64,000 nt of DNA from Simplicispira metamorpha (GCF_004341365.1 NZ_SLXH01000009.1:59328-123327), one strand, 5' to 3'; positions 29,276 through 41,893 are shown, counted from the first letter of the stretch. Program-made: numbers and translations. Notes: generated by a model from the sequence alone, not told the origin.

Positions 29276-30346
29276 ATGTTAGTCGAGAACAACGCCTCCC
29301 TGCAGCCCTACAACACCTTCGGCATCGTTGCCCGCGCCCAGACACTGGTGCGCGTGCGCAGCAGCGACGATGTACACGCCCTGCGCGCCCACCCGCAGCT
29401 GGGCCCGCAGCCCTGGTTTGTGCTGGGTGGGGGCAGCAACGTGGTGCTCACGGGCGATGTCAAGCCCGTGGTGCTGAAAATGGAAATCAAGGGCCGCCGC
29501 CTGGTACAAGAAACTGAACATGCCTGGATCGTCGAGGCCGGCGCGGGCGAGCCCTGGCACGACACCGTGGCCTGGACGCTGGCGCAGGGCTGGCCGGGGC
29601 TGGAAAACCTGGCGCTGATTCCAGGCACCGTGGGCGCTGCGCCCGTGCAAAACATCGGCGCTTACGGCGTCGAATTGCAAGACCGCTTCGACTCGCTCGA
29701 TGCCATCGACCTGGCCACCGGCCAGAGCTTTACGCTCAACGCCGCGCAGTGTGCCTTTGGCTACCGCGACTCGGTGTTCAAGCATGCACCCGCGCCGGGC
29801 AGTGCGGTGGGCGATGTGCCCCGGGGCATGGGCCTGGCAGGCCGGGCCGTGATTACGCAGGTGCGCTTTCGCCTGCCCAAACCCTGGAAGCCCGAGCTGG
29901 GCTATGCCGAGCTGGAGCGCCGCGCCGCCGAGGCCGATGTGCCCCCCTCGCCGCAGCAGATTTTTGACTGGGTGTGCGCCATCCGCCGTGCCAAGCTGCC
30001 CGATCCGGCGGTGTTGGGTAACGCGGGCAGCTTCTTCAAAAACCCCACCGTCACGCCCGAGCAGTGCGCAGACATCATCGCCCGCGACCCCAAAATCGTT
30101 CACTACCCCATGCCCGATGGCAGCATCAAGCTGGCGGCGGGCTGGCTCATCGACGCCTGCGGCTGGAAAGGCAAAACCGTGGGCAAAGCGGCGGTGTATG
30201 AAAAACAGGCGCTGGTGCTGGTCAACCAGGGCCGGGGCGAAACCAGCGTGACCGGCGGCGAGGTCATGACACTGGCCAAAGCCATCCAGACCAGTGTGTA
30301 CGAGCGCTTTGGCATCCGGCTGGAGCCCGAGCCTGTGGTGGTGTAA
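29276..30346 (+). CDS. murB: UDP-N-acetylenolpyruvoylglucosamine reductase MurB
   Basis: MurB is the FAD enzyme that makes UDP-N-acetylmuramate for peptidoglycan in the cytoplasm. The 356-residue protein starts '[17 protein letters not shown]' and shows the FAD motif '[15 protein letters not shown]', '[18 protein letters not shown]', the type I Tyr-containing 'FGYRDSVFK', catalytic Ser in '[11 protein letters not shown]', and the terminal catalytic Glu in '[10 protein letters not shown]'. The frame is open far upstream, but ATG 29276 is where similarity begins. Confidence 0.97.
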   Translation: MLVENNASLQPYNTFGIVARAQTLVRVRSSDDVHALRAHPQLGPQPWFVLGGGSNVVLTGDVKPVVLKMEIKGRRLVQETEHAWIVEAGAGEPWHDTVAWTLAQGWPGLENLALIPGTVGAAPVQNIGAYGVELQDRFDSLDAIDLATGQSFTLNAAQCAFGYRDSVFKHAPAPGSAVGDVPRGMGLAGRAVITQVRFRLPKPWKPELGYAELERRAAEADVPPSPQQIFDWVCAIRRAKLPDPAVLGNAGSFFKNPTVTPEQCADIIARDPKIVHYPMPDGSIKLAAGWLIDACGWKGKTVGKAAVYEKQALVLVNQGRGETSVTGGEVMTLAKAIQTSVYERFGIRLEPEPVVV

Positions 30347-30352
30347 GCTCCT

Positions 30353-30400
30353 GATTTGATAGCTGCTTGCGCCCACCACGCGCGCCTTGCAAGCCTGAAA
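30353..30400 (+). repeat. Dispersed repeat, copy just after murB
   Basis: TTTGATAGCTGCTTGCGC is intact, but the right arm is worn (GCAAGCCTGAAACGCC). It is the first of two copies between convergent murB and argG. Confidence 0.7.
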
Positions 30401-30411
30401 CGCCATAAAAA

Positions 30412-30438
30412 ACCGCCCGGCCTGGCGGCGAGGGCGGT
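30412..30438 (-). terminator. Hairpin with T run between murB and argG
   Basis: ACCGCCC (30412-30418) pairs with GGGCGGT (30432-30438). On the minus strand it is followed by six T, so it can stop transcription coming from argG. It lies about 130 nt beyond the argG stop. Confidence 0.6.
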
Positions 30439-30474
30439 GGCATCCGTGTGGCACGGGCTGCGGCGGTAAACGCT

Positions 30475-30529
30475 TCTTTTTTGATAGCTGAAAGCGCACG
30501 TCACACGGGCGCTGGAGGCTGTTTTAACC
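30475..30529 (+). repeat. Dispersed repeat, second copy between murB and argG
   Basis: TTTTTGATAGCTG is followed by AAAGCGC, an 11-nt spacer, then GCGCTGGAGGC and a T-rich end. The right arm is well kept. Confidence 0.75.
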
Positions 30530-30534
30530 ACTGA

Positions 30535-30561
30535 AGCGCCCCGCAAAACCGCCGGGGCGCT
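30535..30561 (-). terminator. Strong hairpin directly downstream of argG
   Basis: AGCGCCCCG (30535-30543) pairs perfectly with CGGGGCGCT (30553-30561), with a 9-nt loop. The following minus-strand T run is poor, so it may work as an mRNA end stabiliser as much as a terminator. Confidence 0.5.
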
Positions 30562-30568
30562 GCGCGCG

Positions 30569-31978
<1,410 letters not shown>

Positions 31979-31997
31979 ATTTCAGCCGCAGTGGTTT

Positions 31998-32315
31998 TCA
32001 GCCGAAGTGGCAGATGTAGTGGTAAGCCTCGGTCACGCGGATGTCGAACTTGGAGTTGCCGGGGATGCTGAATTGCTCGCCGGGCTGGCTGGTCAGCCAG
32101 GTGTCGGTGCCATCGAGGCGGTATTCGCAGCTGCCGGCCACGCATTCCATGATTTCGGGGGCGCCGGTGTTGAAGGTGAGCGTGGCGGGCAGCACCACGC
32201 CGACGGATTTTTTCGTGCCGTCGGGGAAGGTGATGCCGTGGCTGACGCACTTGCCATCAAAGTACACGCTGGCCTGGGTGGAGACGGAAACGCCGTCGAT
32301 TTTTTCGGTGGTCAT
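31998..32315 (-). CDS. ppnP: Pyrimidine/purine nucleoside phosphorylase PpnP
   Basis: This 105-residue cupin-like protein (formerly UPF0345/DUF1255) splits nucleosides with phosphate to base and ribose 1-phosphate. Diagnostic stretches are 'ASVYFDGKCVSHGITFPDG', 'GAPEIMECVAGSCEYRLDG' and 'FSIPGNSKFDIRVTEAYHY'. The ATG at 32315 gives the family length; the open frame continues upstream without similarity. Confidence 0.95.
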   Translation of the reverse strand: MTTEKIDGVSVSTQASVYFDGKCVSHGITFPDGTKKSVGVVLPATLTFNTGAPEIMECVAGSCEYRLDGTDTWLTSQPGEQFSIPGNSKFDIRVTEAYHYICHFG

Positions 32316-32393
32316 GGAGGTGGTGTCGGGGAGGTGTGAAAGAGCGGCGATTTTAGGACAGGCACAGCGCGCTTCCCGCCAGCGCGCAGCCAT

Positions 32394-32418
32394 GAAAAAG
32401 AGCCCCGAGGGGCTCTTT
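32394..32418 (-). terminator. Rho-independent terminator of the glycine-zipper gene
   Basis: AGAGCCCC (32399-32406) and GGGGCTCT (32409-32416) form the stem, with a T run on the minus strand (seen as AAAAA at 32394-32398 on the plus strand). It lies 30 nt past the stop of the gene at 32448. Confidence 0.85.
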
Positions 32419-32447
32419 GGTGGTGCGCTGGTGCCGCGCCGCGTGCT

Positions 32448-33095
32448 TCAGCGCCAGTGCGGGCGCGGGCGTGGGGGCGGGTAGTAGGGCTCGCTGTTGT
32501 ACTCGATCACCGTCACCGGCGGGTTGACGTACACCGGCTGCAAGGGCTGCACGGGGTAGGGTGCGCTTTCGGGGGCGTAGGGGTCGATGGTGGAGTAGGT
32601 CTGGCCCGCGCCGGGGCTGTTGTGCAGCGGCTGCACGCTCACGCTGATCCAGGCGCCGGGGTCGGTTTGGGTGCGCGTGGTGTATTGGCGGCCCGCGTAT
32701 TCGTAGGTGACGTTGTAGCCCACGGTGCGGTTCTCGTAGAAAGTTTCGGTGGTGCAGCGCTGGACGTTTTCGTACTCGGGGCGGCCATTGCCTTCGATGT
32801 GGTTGCCCAGCACGGCCCCGCCAATCACGCCCAAGGCCGTGGCTGCGGCCCGGCCACTGCCGCCGCCAATGGCGTTGCCCGCTGCGCCGCCCGCAATGGC
32901 GCCCAGCAGCGCACCGCCGCCGCTGGTGCGTGGGCCGGTGTGTACGGTTTCCACGCCGCACACCTGGCGCGGCGCGCCCACCTGCTGCACGATGGGGGTG
33001 GCCGACAGAACGCGCGCCCGCTCCTGCGCATTGGCCACACCGGCCACACCAGCCCATCCGGCCAGCAGGAGAGAGAAGATCACTGTTTTTTGCAT
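32448..33095 (-). CDS. Secreted glycine-zipper 2TM domain protein
   Basis: This 215-residue protein has a signal peptide (about residues 1-23, 'LLAGWAGVAGVANAQ') without a lipobox cysteine. Its glycine-zipper segment 'GGGALLGAIAGGAAGNAIGG' continues to 'GVIGGAVLGNHIEG' (about residues 60-100) and is of the type seen in SlyB/YmgG envelope proteins. The C-terminal third is Pro/Tyr-rich and ends 'PPPRPRPHWR'. It is probably an outer-membrane or periplasmic stress protein. Function not established. Confidence 0.85.
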   Translation of the reverse strand: MQKTVIFSLLLAGWAGVAGVANAQERARVLSATPIVQQVGAPRQVCGVETVHTGPRTSGGGALLGAIAGGAAGNAIGGGSGRAAATALGVIGGAVLGNHIEGNGRPEYENVQRCTTETFYENRTVGYNVTYEYAGRQYTTRTQTDPGAWISVSVQPLHNSPGAGQTYSTIDPYAPESAPYPVQPLQPVYVNPPVTVIEYNSEPYYPPPRPRPHWR

Positions 33096-33231
33096 AAGAA
33101 TCCTTTTCAGGTCGTTCGGTCTGTAACGCGCCAGACGGGAAAAAAGTTTATCGGGACCAGCCTAATGCAGCATCTGCCTGCCGTAAAGCTGCGTAAAGAC
33201 CTGTGCCAAAAGTGTGCGCACCGGCGCTGGT

Positions 33232-33630
33232 TCAGGCCGCTGGGGTGGGGCCTGCGCCGTCGGCCAGCCACTGCGCCCAGCGCTCGGTGTCCAGGCCCAC
33301 GCTGATGCGGGTGGCACCGGCGCTGTGCCAGCGCACCACCGGGCGCTTGATGGCGCTGGCGTGCGTTTGCAGCAAGGCGCTGGCGCTGGCGGCGTCGTGC
33401 ACGCTGGCTTGCGTGGCGGCGTCGAGCTTGCGCCAGGTGGTGCCCTGGCGGTTGAGCAGCTTGTCCCAGCCCACGACGTTCATCCACACCGGGAGCTGGT
33501 CAGCGGGTACGCCGTGCTTTTTGAAGTCGTGAAAGTGGTAATCCAGCCCTTGGGCGGTGAACCAGGCGCGGGCCTTTTTCACGGTGTCGCAATTGGCAAT
33601 GCCATACAAAGTGATGTCAGGGGTAATCAT
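33232..33630 (-). CDS. ArsC/Spx family reductase-like protein
   Basis: This 132-residue thioredoxin-fold protein is of the ArsC/YffB/Spx group. It starts 'MITPDITLYGIANCDTVKKA', with the single conserved cysteine at residue 14 and Lys at +5. 'ALLQTHASAIKRPVVRW' contains the family's conserved 'KRP'. It lacks the second N-terminal cysteine of Spx (CxxC). It is unlikely to be a true arsenate reductase, since no ars genes are present; YffB homologues have been linked to glutathione-dependent thiol reduction. It diverges from folC with about 47 bp between them. Confidence 0.85.
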   Translation of the reverse strand: MITPDITLYGIANCDTVKKARAWFTAQGLDYHFHDFKKHGVPADQLPVWMNVVGWDKLLNRQGTTWRKLDAATQASVHDAASASALLQTHASAIKRPVVRWHSAGATRISVGLDTERWAQWLADGAGPTPAA

Positions 33631-33677
33631 GGTGGCCATCATGCACCCCAGCCTGCTCGGCGACAATGGCGCCCTGT

Positions 33678-35003
33678 ATGCACACCACCATCCACACCCT
33701 TGAAGGCTGGCTTGCCCACTGCGAGCGCCTGCACCCCCAACACATCGACATGGGCCTGGAGCGCGTGCGCGAGGTGGCCCGCCGCATGGCGCTGCGTTTT
33801 GACTGCCCCGTCATTACCGTGGCGGGCACCAACGGCAAAGGCTCGACCTGCGCCATGCTGGAGGCGGTGGCGTTGCAGGCCGGCTACCGCACGGGCGTCT
33901 ATACCTCGCCGCACCTGGTGCATTTTGAGGAGCGCTGCCGCATCCATGGCGATATCGTCAATGCTTCTGATTTGATAGCGCACTTCGCAGCGGTGGAGAG
34001 CGCCAGAACGCAAAATGGCAATGAAGTCTCGCTGAGCTATTTCGAGTTCACCACGCTGGCCATCCTGCGCCTGATGAGCTTTTCGCTGCTGGACGTGGCC
34101 ATCCTGGAAGTGGGCCTGGGCGGCCGCCTGGACGCCACCAACCTCATCGATGCCGACTGCGCCGTCATCACCAGCATCGACATCGACCACACCGAATACC
34201 TCGGCCCCGACCGCGACAGCATTGGCCGCGAGAAGGCCGGCATCATGCGCACCGGGCGCCCGGTCATCGTCAGCGATCCCGTGCCGCCGCAAAGCGTGAT
34301 CGACCACGCCCGCGAGATTGGCGCCGACCTGTGGCGTTTTGGCCAGGACTTCAATTATTCGGGCGACAAGCAGCAGTGGGCCTGGAGTGGGCGCGGGCGC
34401 CGCTACGCCGGGCTGGCCTACCCGGCACTGCGCGGCGCCAACCAGCTGATGAACGCCTCGGGCGCTCTGGCCGCGTTCGAGGCGCTGCGCGATCGCATCC
34501 CGGTCACGGCGCAGGCCGTGCGCAACGGGCTGGCGCTGGTGCAGCTGCCGGGGCGCTTTCAGATCGTGCCGGGCCAGCCCACGCTGGTGATGGATGTGGC
34601 GCACAACCCGCATTCGGTGGCGGCGCTCACGGCCAACCTCGATGCCATGGGCTACTTTCCCACCACCCACGCCGTTTTTGGCGCCATGGCCGACAAAGAC
34701 CTGGCGCCCATGCTGGCCAAGGTGGGGCCACTGATCGACCGGTGGTATTTCACCGACCTGCCCACGCCGCGCGCCGACACCGCCGCCAGCTTGCAGCAAA
34801 AGTGGAACGCGCTGCAAATCGTGGCCGGTGGGCGCCGCGAAGTGCCGTGCAGCACCCATGCCAGCCCTGAAAAAGCCCTGGAAGCGGCCGTGGCCGCCGC
34901 AGACCCCGCTGATAGAATCGTGGTCTTTGGCTCGTTCTACACCGTGGGCGGCGTTCTGCAAAACGGCACGCCGCGCTTGCAGGCCAAGCATCTGGACACC
35001 TAA
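33678..35003 (+). CDS. folC: Dihydrofolate synthase / folylpolyglutamate synthase FolC
   Basis: FolC adds glutamate to dihydropteroate and to folates. It has the Mur-ligase fold with P-loop '[16 protein letters not shown]' near residue 50, '[15 protein letters not shown]', '[13 protein letters not shown]', '[14 protein letters not shown]' and '[13 protein letters not shown]'. I chose ATG 33678 ('[12 protein letters not shown]'); an in-frame ATG four codons upstream is equally possible and neither has a clear ribosome site. A short stretch at about 33965-33985 resembles the left arm of the dispersed repeat. It is the first gene of folC-SPOR-cvpA-purF-metZ-gltX. Confidence 0.95.
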   Translation: MHTTIHTLEGWLAHCERLHPQHIDMGLERVREVARRMALRFDCPVITVAGTNGKGSTCAMLEAVALQAGYRTGVYTSPHLVHFEERCRIHGDIVNASDLIAHFAAVESARTQNGNEVSLSYFEFTTLAILRLMSFSLLDVAILEVGLGGRLDATNLIDADCAVITSIDIDHTEYLGPDRDSIGREKAGIMRTGRPVIVSDPVPPQSVIDHAREIGADLWRFGQDFNYSGDKQQWAWSGRGRRYAGLAYPALRGANQLMNASGALAAFEALRDRIPVTAQAVRNGLALVQLPGRFQIVPGQPTLVMDVAHNPHSVAALTANLDAMGYFPTTHAVFGAMADKDLAPMLAKVGPLIDRWYFTDLPTPRADTAASLQQKWNALQIVAGGRREVPCSTHASPEKALEAAVAAADPADRIVVFGSFYTVGGVLQNGTPRLQAKHLDT

Positions 35004-35027
35004 GTCCGCACCGGTTTTTGCTTATTC

Positions 35028-35987
35028 ATGGCATTTTTCAAGTTTCGGTGGCCAGGCCAGCAAGGGCAGGGCGACAAGGCGATGAGGCCATCGCGCGCTC
35101 CCCACGCTGAGAGTATCGAGGTGATGCGCCGCCGTGCCCGCCATCGGCTCATTGGCGCTGCGGTGCTGGTGTTGCTGGGCGTGGTGGGTTTTCCCATGCT
35201 GTTCGACACACAGCCGCGCCCCATTCCCGTCGATATTGCCATCGAGATTCCGGGGCAAGACAAAGTGGCGCCGCTGGTAGTGCCGTCTGAAGAAGAGGTG
35301 GCCAAGGCGGGGCTGGTCGATGGCGAAGAGGTGCTGCCGTCCGGGCGGGGTGGCAGCGCCCAGGTGGCTGCTGCACCATCGCCCATGGCGACAGCGCAGT
35401 CGCTGCTGCTGCCTGACAGCCGCCCGGCGGTGGCGCCCAAAGCCGCCGCCGAGCCCGAGCCCAAGCCCGTTGCCAAACCTGAGCCCAAGCCAGAGCCCAA
35501 GCCAGAGCCCAAGCCAGAGCCTAAGCCGACACCCAAACCCGAGCCCAAGCCAGAACCTAAACCTGAGCCCAAGCCAGCGCCAAAACCTGAGCCCAAGCCC
35601 GAGCCCAAGCCAACTCCCAAGCCTGAGCCGAAACCCGAGCCCAAGCCAGAACCCAAACCGGCACCCAAGCCTGAGCCGCGTCCAGACGAGGCTGCGCGTG
35701 CGCGGGCTTTGCTGGAGGGCCGCACGGTTGTTGCTGCTGCACCAGCCGCCCAGGAAGATGGGCGTTTCATCGTGCAGATCGGTGCCTTTGCCGACGCGGA
35801 CAAGGCGCGTGAAGTGCGCCAAAAGCTGGAACGCTCGGGCTTCAAGACCTACACCCAGACGGTCGATACCAAAGATGGCAAACGCACCCGTGTGCGGGTA
35901 GGGCCTTTTGCGGGTCGTGCTGAAGCCGACAAGGCCGCATCGCGCATCCGGGGGCTGGATTTGCCCGCCTCGATTCTCACTTTGTGA
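35028..35987 (+). CDS. SPOR-domain membrane protein with (EPKP)n rod (DedD-like)
   Basis: This 319-residue protein has a single transmembrane helix (about residues 45-62, '[19 protein letters not shown]') and a linker with about 20 repeats of Glu-Pro-Lys-Pro and variants (about residues 140-220). The C-terminal SPOR domain (about 240-319, '[19 protein letters not shown]') binds denuded glycan strands at the division septum. Its position after folC and before cvpA matches E. coli dedD. The repeat is encoded by tandem 12-bp units related to GAGCCCAAGCCA and should form an extended periplasmic rod. Confidence 0.92.
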   Translation: MAFFKFRWPGQQGQGDKAMRPSRAPHAESIEVMRRRARHRLIGAAVLVLLGVVGFPMLFDTQPRPIPVDIAIEIPGQDKVAPLVVPSEEEVAKAGLVDGEEVLPSGRGGSAQVAAAPSPMATAQSLLLPDSRPAVAPKAAAEPEPKPVAKPEPKPEPKPEPKPEPKPTPKPEPKPEPKPEPKPAPKPEPKPEPKPTPKPEPKPEPKPEPKPAPKPEPRPDEAARARALLEGRTVVAAAPAAQEDGRFIVQIGAFADADKAREVRQKLERSGFKTYTQTVDTKDGKRTRVRVGPFAGRAEADKAASRIRGLDLPASILTL

Positions 35988-36004
35988 CGGAAGCGAGGCC
36001 TCGC

Positions 36005-36493
36005 ATGGCTGCACTGGACTGGATTTTTATGGCGCTGCTGTTGGCATCGATGCTGATTGGCGCGTGGCGTGGTCTGGTGTTTGAGGTGCTTTCGGTGCTG
36101 GGCTGGCTGGCGGCATTCGTGGTGGCGCAGTGGTTTGCCGCCGATGTAGCCGCCTATCTGCCTTTGGGTGATCTTCAGGGGGCTGCGCGCTATGCCGCAG
36201 GTTTTGTCGTGACGTTTGTTTTGGCCTTGTTTGGCTGCGGCTTTATCGCCTGGCTGGGCAAGAAGCTGGTCGAGGCCACAGGCCTGCGCCCGGTCGATCG
36301 CACTCTGGGCGCGCTGTTTGGCGTACTGCGCGCCGTGGTGGTGGGCCTGGTGGTGGCGGTGGTGGTGCAACTCACGCCCTTGCAGCAGGGTGCCTGGTGG
36401 CAAGAGTCGGGCAGTGCCGTACTGCTGTCGGCTGCACTGAAAGAATTGAGGCCGGCCCTGCCCGCAGATTTTGGCAGGCACCTGCCTTCGTGA
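36005..36493 (+). CDS. cvpA: CvpA family inner-membrane protein
   Basis: This 162-residue protein, the same length as E. coli CvpA, has four hydrophobic segments. It starts 'MAALDWIFMALLLASMLIGA', with 'WRGLVFEVLSVLGWLAAFV' and the conserved 'DRTLGALFGVLRAVVVGL'. CvpA is needed for colicin V export in E. coli and is widely linked to purF, although its core function is unclear. I chose ATG 36005 because GCGAGG precedes it; a GTG at 35984 would overlap the previous stop. Confidence 0.93.
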   Translation: MAALDWIFMALLLASMLIGAWRGLVFEVLSVLGWLAAFVVAQWFAADVAAYLPLGDLQGAARYAAGFVVTFVLALFGCGFIAWLGKKLVEATGLRPVDRTLGALFGVLRAVVVGLVVAVVVQLTPLQQGAWWQESGSAVLLSAALKELRPALPADFGRHLPS

Positions 36494-36580
36494 GTGAATT
36501 CGTGGGTGGTCTCTGGCCGTCGGCCAGGTGGCACCCTGATGCTATGCGGGCCTTGCCCCGCCAACGGATGAAAGTCAACT

Positions 36581-38089
<1,509 letters not shown>

Positions 38090-38130
38090 GGCGTTTGCTG
38101 TCTGTGCCGCCACCAGAAAAGATTGAGTCC

Positions 38131-39342
38131 ATGAACCACGAATTACCTGCCGGCTTGCATCCCGACACGCTCGCGGTGCGCCAGGCCATTGCGCGCAGCC
38201 CCTATGGCGAGCACTCCGAGGCACTGTACCTGACCAGCAGCTTTGTGCAGCCCGATGCCGCTACAGCCGCATTGCGCTTTGCAGGCGCCGAGGAGGGATA
38301 CACCTATTCGCGCACCTCCAATCCCACCGTGACCAGCTTTGAGCAGCGTCTGGCCGCGCTCGAAGGCACCGAAACCGCGATTGGCACTTCCAGCGGCATG
38401 TCGGCCATCTTGCTGATGTGCATGGCGTTGCTCAAGGCGGGCGACCATGTGATCTGCTCGCAGTCGATGTTTGGTTCCACCATGAACCTGATCGGCAAGG
38501 AGTTTGCACGGTTTGGGGTGCAGTCCAGCTTTGTCTCGCAAACGGATGCGGCAGCCTGGCAGGCCGCGCTGCGACCCGAGACGCGGCTGATGTTTGCCGA
38601 AACACCCACCAACCCTCTGACCGATTTGTGCGATATCCGTGCGCTGGCCGACATTGCCCATGGCGCTGGCGTGCTGCTGGCCGTGGACAACTGTTTTGCC
38701 TCGCCTGCATTGCAGCAACCTGCCCGGTGGGGGGCTGATCTGGTGATCCATTCGGGCACCAAGTTTCTCGATGGACAAGGCCGTGTGATGGCCGGTGCGG
38801 TGTGCGGGCCGCGCGCATTGATTGATGACAAGCTGGCGCCGTTGATCCGCAGCGCAGGCATGAACCTGTCCCCCTTCAACGCCTGGGTGGTGCTCAAAGG
38901 CATGGAGACGCTGTCTCTGCGCGTCAAGGCGCAAAGTGCCAACGCCCTGGCGTTGGCACAGTGGTTGCAGGGGCATCCATCCGTGGCGCGGGTGTACTAC
39001 CCCGGGCTGGATTCGCATCCGCAGCACGCACTGGCCATGCGCCAGCAGTCGGGGCTGGGCGGCGCAGTGCTGTCCTTCGATGTGCGTGCCAGCGACCCCG
39101 AAACCGCCCGCACCCGGGCCTTCCACGCCATTGACAGTACGCGCGTGTGCAGCATCACCGCCAACCTCGGCGACACCAAGACCACCATCACCCATCCGGC
39201 CAGCACCTCGCACGGTCGCCTGACGGAGGCGCAGCGCCAGGCTGCAGGCCTTGGCCAGGGATTGATCCGCGTGGCTGTGGGACTTGAATACATTGACGAC
39301 TTGAAAACGGACCTCGCCAGAGGGCTGGACACTTTGCCATGA
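38131..39342 (+). CDS. metZ: O-succinylhomoserine sulfhydrylase MetZ
   Basis: MetZ forms homocysteine directly from O-succinylhomoserine and sulfide in methionine synthesis. The 403-residue Cys/Met-metabolism PLP enzyme shows '[20 protein letters not shown]', '[20 protein letters not shown]', 'FAETPTNPL' and the PLP lysine in '[18 protein letters not shown]'. The protein fits MetZ better than cystathionine synthase because of '[12 protein letters not shown]' and its placement after purF. The ATG at 38131 gives the normal start. It overlaps gltX by 4 nt. Confidence 0.93.
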   Translation: MNHELPAGLHPDTLAVRQAIARSPYGEHSEALYLTSSFVQPDAATAALRFAGAEEGYTYSRTSNPTVTSFEQRLAALEGTETAIGTSSGMSAILLMCMALLKAGDHVICSQSMFGSTMNLIGKEFARFGVQSSFVSQTDAAAWQAALRPETRLMFAETPTNPLTDLCDIRALADIAHGAGVLLAVDNCFASPALQQPARWGADLVIHSGTKFLDGQGRVMAGAVCGPRALIDDKLAPLIRSAGMNLSPFNAWVVLKGMETLSLRVKAQSANALALAQWLQGHPSVARVYYPGLDSHPQHALAMRQQSGLGGAVLSFDVRASDPETARTRAFHAIDSTRVCSITANLGDTKTTITHPASTSHGRLTEAQRQAAGLGQGLIRVAVGLEYIDDLKTDLARGLDTLP

Positions 39343-40763
39343 CCGACAAAAATCACACTCCTCCTCAGCATGTGCGCACGCGCTTTGCACCGTCGCCCAC
39401 GGGTTTCATCCATTTGGGCAATATCCGCTCGGCGCTGTATCCGTGGGCATTTGCCCGCGCCACAGGCGGTGATTTCATCTTGCGCATTGAAGACACCGAC
39501 CTGGAGCGCTCCACCCAGGCGGCAGTGGATGTGATTCTGGAGGGCATGCACTGGCTGGGCATGGATCCCGATGAAGGCCCGTTCTACCAAATGCAGCGCA
39601 TGGACCGCTACAAAGAGGTACTGGCGCAGCTACAGGCGGCAGGCCATGTCTATCCCTGCTACATGAGCGTGGTCGAACTGGATGCCCTGCGTGAGAAGCA
39701 GATGGCCGCCAAAGAAAAGCCCCGCTACGACGGCACCTGGCGCCCGGAGTCCGGCAAAACGCTGCCTCCGGTGCCGGAAGGCGTACAGCCGGTACTGCGC
39801 TTCAAAAACCCGCAAGGCGGTGTGGTGGCCTGGGACGACAAGGTCAAAGGCCGCATCGAGATTCGCAACGATGAGCTCGATGATCTGGTGATTGCCCGAC
39901 CCGACGGCACCCCTACCTACAACTTCTGTGTGGTGGTGGATGACATTGATATGGCCATCACCCACGTGATTCGGGGTGATGACCACGTCAACAACACGCC
40001 CCGGCAGATCAACATCTTCCGCGCACTGGGTAAAGAACCACCGGTGTACGCCCACTTGCCCACGGTGCTCAACGAGCAAGGCGAGAAGATGAGCAAGCGC
40101 AACGGTGCCAAGCCCGTCACGCAGTACCGCGATGAAGGCTTTTTGCCCGATGCTATGGTGAACTACCTGGCGCGCCTGGGCTGGAGCCATGGCGACGATG
40201 AAATCTTCAGCCGTGCACAGTTCATTGAATGGTTCAACCTGGACCACCTGGGGCGCAGCGCTGCCCAGTTTGATGAGGCCAAGCTGCGCTGGGTGAACGC
40301 CCAGCACCTCAAGGCCATGTCTGATGATGCTTTGGCCGCTTTGATATCGCCCCAGTTAGTGCAGCGTGGTATTGCCCCTGAGGCTCTGGACGATGGCCGC
40401 TTGCCCCGTATTTGCGCACTGTTCAAAGACCGCTGTGACACCACTGTGGCCTTGGCTGATTGGGCGCTGGTGTTTTATGGCAGCACGGTCGAGCCTTCCG
40501 CTGAGGAGCGGGCGCAGCACGTGACCGCAGCGATTGCTCCGGCACTCGATGCATTGGCGGCTGCGCTGGAGGAGTGTGTGTGGGACAAGGCTTCGATTGC
40601 TGCCACCTTCAAGCAGGTGCTGACCGCCCAGGGTCTGAAAATGCCGCAACTGGCCATGCCCGTGCGTGTTGTGACCGTCGGTACGGCCCATACGCCGTCC
40701 GTAGATGCCGTGCTTGAATTGGTCGGAAAAGAAAAAGTTATCGAAAGATTGCGAAACCACTGA
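39339..40763 (+). CDS. gltX: Glutamyl-tRNA synthetase
   Basis: This 474-residue class I synthetase charges tRNA-Glu. The HIGH-type motif is '[19 protein letters not shown]' (about residues 19-37) and the KMSKS motif is '[13 protein letters not shown]'. The start overlaps metZ (ATGA). A tRNA-Glu gene lies 176 nt downstream, in a tRNA cluster with its own promoter-like sequence. Confidence 0.98.
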   Translation: MTDKNHTPPQHVRTRFAPSPTGFIHLGNIRSALYPWAFARATGGDFILRIEDTDLERSTQAAVDVILEGMHWLGMDPDEGPFYQMQRMDRYKEVLAQLQAAGHVYPCYMSVVELDALREKQMAAKEKPRYDGTWRPESGKTLPPVPEGVQPVLRFKNPQGGVVAWDDKVKGRIEIRNDELDDLVIARPDGTPTYNFCVVVDDIDMAITHVIRGDDHVNNTPRQINIFRALGKEPPVYAHLPTVLNEQGEKMSKRNGAKPVTQYRDEGFLPDAMVNYLARLGWSHGDDEIFSRAQFIEWFNLDHLGRSAAQFDEAKLRWVNAQHLKAMSDDALAALISPQLVQRGIAPEALDDGRLPRICALFKDRCDTTVALADWALVFYGSTVEPSAEERAQHVTAAIAPALDALAAALEECVWDKASIAATFKQVLTAQGLKMPQLAMPVRVVTVGTAHTPSVDAVLELVGKEKVIERLRNH

Positions 40764-40779
40764 AAAACCTGTCTATAAT
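40749..40779 (+). promoter_or_regulatory. Promoter of the tRNA Ala-Glu-Asp cluster
   Basis: TATAAT at 40774-40779 is followed by TCGAGGCT, matching the start region of the rrn promoters in this window. A weak TTGCGA (40749-40754) lies 19 bp upstream as a possible -35. It begins inside the end of gltX. Confidence 0.6.
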
Positions 40780-40829
40780 TCGAGGCTCAGATGATGACAA
40801 CAAACACACAGTGAATGTTGTTGCATAGT

Positions 40830-40905
<76 letters not shown>

Positions 40906-40938
40906 AATTTGTCTGTTAACGGTTAGTTCCAAGGTTTT

Positions 40939-41014
40939 GACCCCATCGTCTAGAGGCCTAGGACATCACCCTTTCACGGTGAGTACCGGGGTTCGAATCC
41001 CCGTGGGGTCGCCA
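40939..41014 (+). tRNA. tRNA-Glu (TTC)
   Basis: A 76-nt cloverleaf with acceptor GACCCCA/TGGGGTC, anticodon loop CTTTCAC giving TTC, T-arm GGGGTTCGAATCCCC and encoded CCA. Confidence 0.97.
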
Positions 41015-41064
41015 AGTTGTAGCGCTTGGCTTGTGTGATGAATACAAGCGAAAGCTGCCTGCCA

Positions 41065-41141
41065 GGAGTGGTAGTTCAGTTGGTTAGAATACCGGCCTGT
41101 CACGCCGGGGGTCGCGGGTTCGAGTCCCGTCCACTCCGCCA
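41065..41141 (+). tRNA. tRNA-Asp (GTC)
   Basis: A 77-nt cloverleaf with acceptor GGAGTGG/CCACTCC, anticodon loop CTGTCAC giving GTC, T-arm CGGGTTCGAGTCCCG and encoded CCA. Confidence 0.97.
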
Positions 41142-41148
41142 TAAAAGC

Positions 41149-41188
41149 AAACGCCACAATCAAATTTTTTTGGTTGTGGCGTTTTTGT
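41149..41188 (+). terminator. Rho-independent terminator of the tRNA cluster
   Basis: AACGCCACAA (41150-41159) pairs with TTGTGGCGTT (41174-41183), and the stem continues inward through A-T pairs. It is followed by TTTTGTTTT. It lies 8 nt after tRNA-Asp. Confidence 0.9.
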
Positions 41189-41223
41189 TTTGGGATTCAA
41201 TATGGCCGCAGAGTGCAGCCATA

Positions 41224-41250
41224 CAGCGCTAACAGCTATCAAAAGCAGAG
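41224..41250 (-). repeat. Dispersed repeat, partial copy between tRNA-Asp and the DUF937 gene
   Basis: Only the left arm is clear: on the minus strand, TTTTGATAGCTGTTAGCGC. It lies at a convergent junction. Confidence 0.6.
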
Positions 41251-41266
41251 CGATCCCAGTGTGCTT

Positions 41267-41893
41267 TCAGCGCCGCCCGCCCAGCAGTCCACCGCCTATC
41301 TTGAGCAAATCGCTCAACCCCACCTGACCGTCACCGTCTTGGTCGAGCAGGCTGCCCAGCAGACCACCACCCAGACCGCCCTGTTGTTGCGCGCGCTCTT
41401 TTTCTTGATTCAGAACCTGGCCCAGGCTGCCGGCGTCCATGCCGCCAGCGTTCATGCGCTGCGCGAGGAAGGACATCACGATCGGTGCCAGCATTTGCAG
41501 CAACTGCCCGGCATTGGCACCCAGCCCGGTGGCTTGGCCCAGACCCGCCTCAGCGCGCTGCTGGTTGCCGCCAAAAATGTGGCCCAGGATGGCTGCGCCA
41601 TCCAGCTGGCCACCGCCTGCACTGCTGCTGGCGCCTCCTCCCAGCAGTGAGCCCAGCAGCCCGCCCAGATCGGCACCACCGCTGTGGTTGCGCTGCAATG
41701 CACCAAAAAGATCCATCGCGCCCTGGGGCTGGGCCGCATTGCGCCCCAAACTGCCCAGCAGCAGTGGCAAGGCAGCACTGACGGCAGTCTCGGTTTGCGA
41801 AGTGCTGGTTCCCAGTTGCTGGGCCATTTGCTGGAGCGGGGCGCCCTGGAGCTGGGCCATCAGTTCGCTGACCAGAGAGGTGGGGGAGTTCAT
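41267..41893 (-). CDS. DUF937 domain protein
   Basis: This 208-residue protein starts 'MNSPTSLVSELMAQLQGAPL' and contains the DUF937 pattern of a helical domain with 'AALPLLLGSLGRNAAQPQGA' and Gly/Leu-rich repeats ('LGGLLGSLLGGGASS'). 'LLGSLLDQDGDGQVGLSDLL' near the C-terminus looks like a single calcium-binding dockerin/EF-hand-like loop (DxDGDGxVxxxD). Function unknown. It has no signal peptide. Confidence 0.85.
   Translation of the reverse strand: MNSPTSLVSELMAQLQGAPLQQMAQQLGTSTSQTETAVSAALPLLLGSLGRNAAQPQGAMDLFGALQRNHSGGADLGGLLGSLLGGGASSSAGGGQLDGAAILGHIFGGNQQRAEAGLGQATGLGANAGQLLQMLAPIVMSFLAQRMNAGGMDAGSLGQVLNQEKERAQQQGGLGGGLLGSLLDQDGDGQVGLSDLLKIGGGLLGGRR

Noticed and set aside
35461..35690. 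Regular short repeats that might look like a CRISPR array
   Set aside because: The units are 12-bp codon repeats encoding EPKP, without spacers, inside a gene with a SPOR domain.
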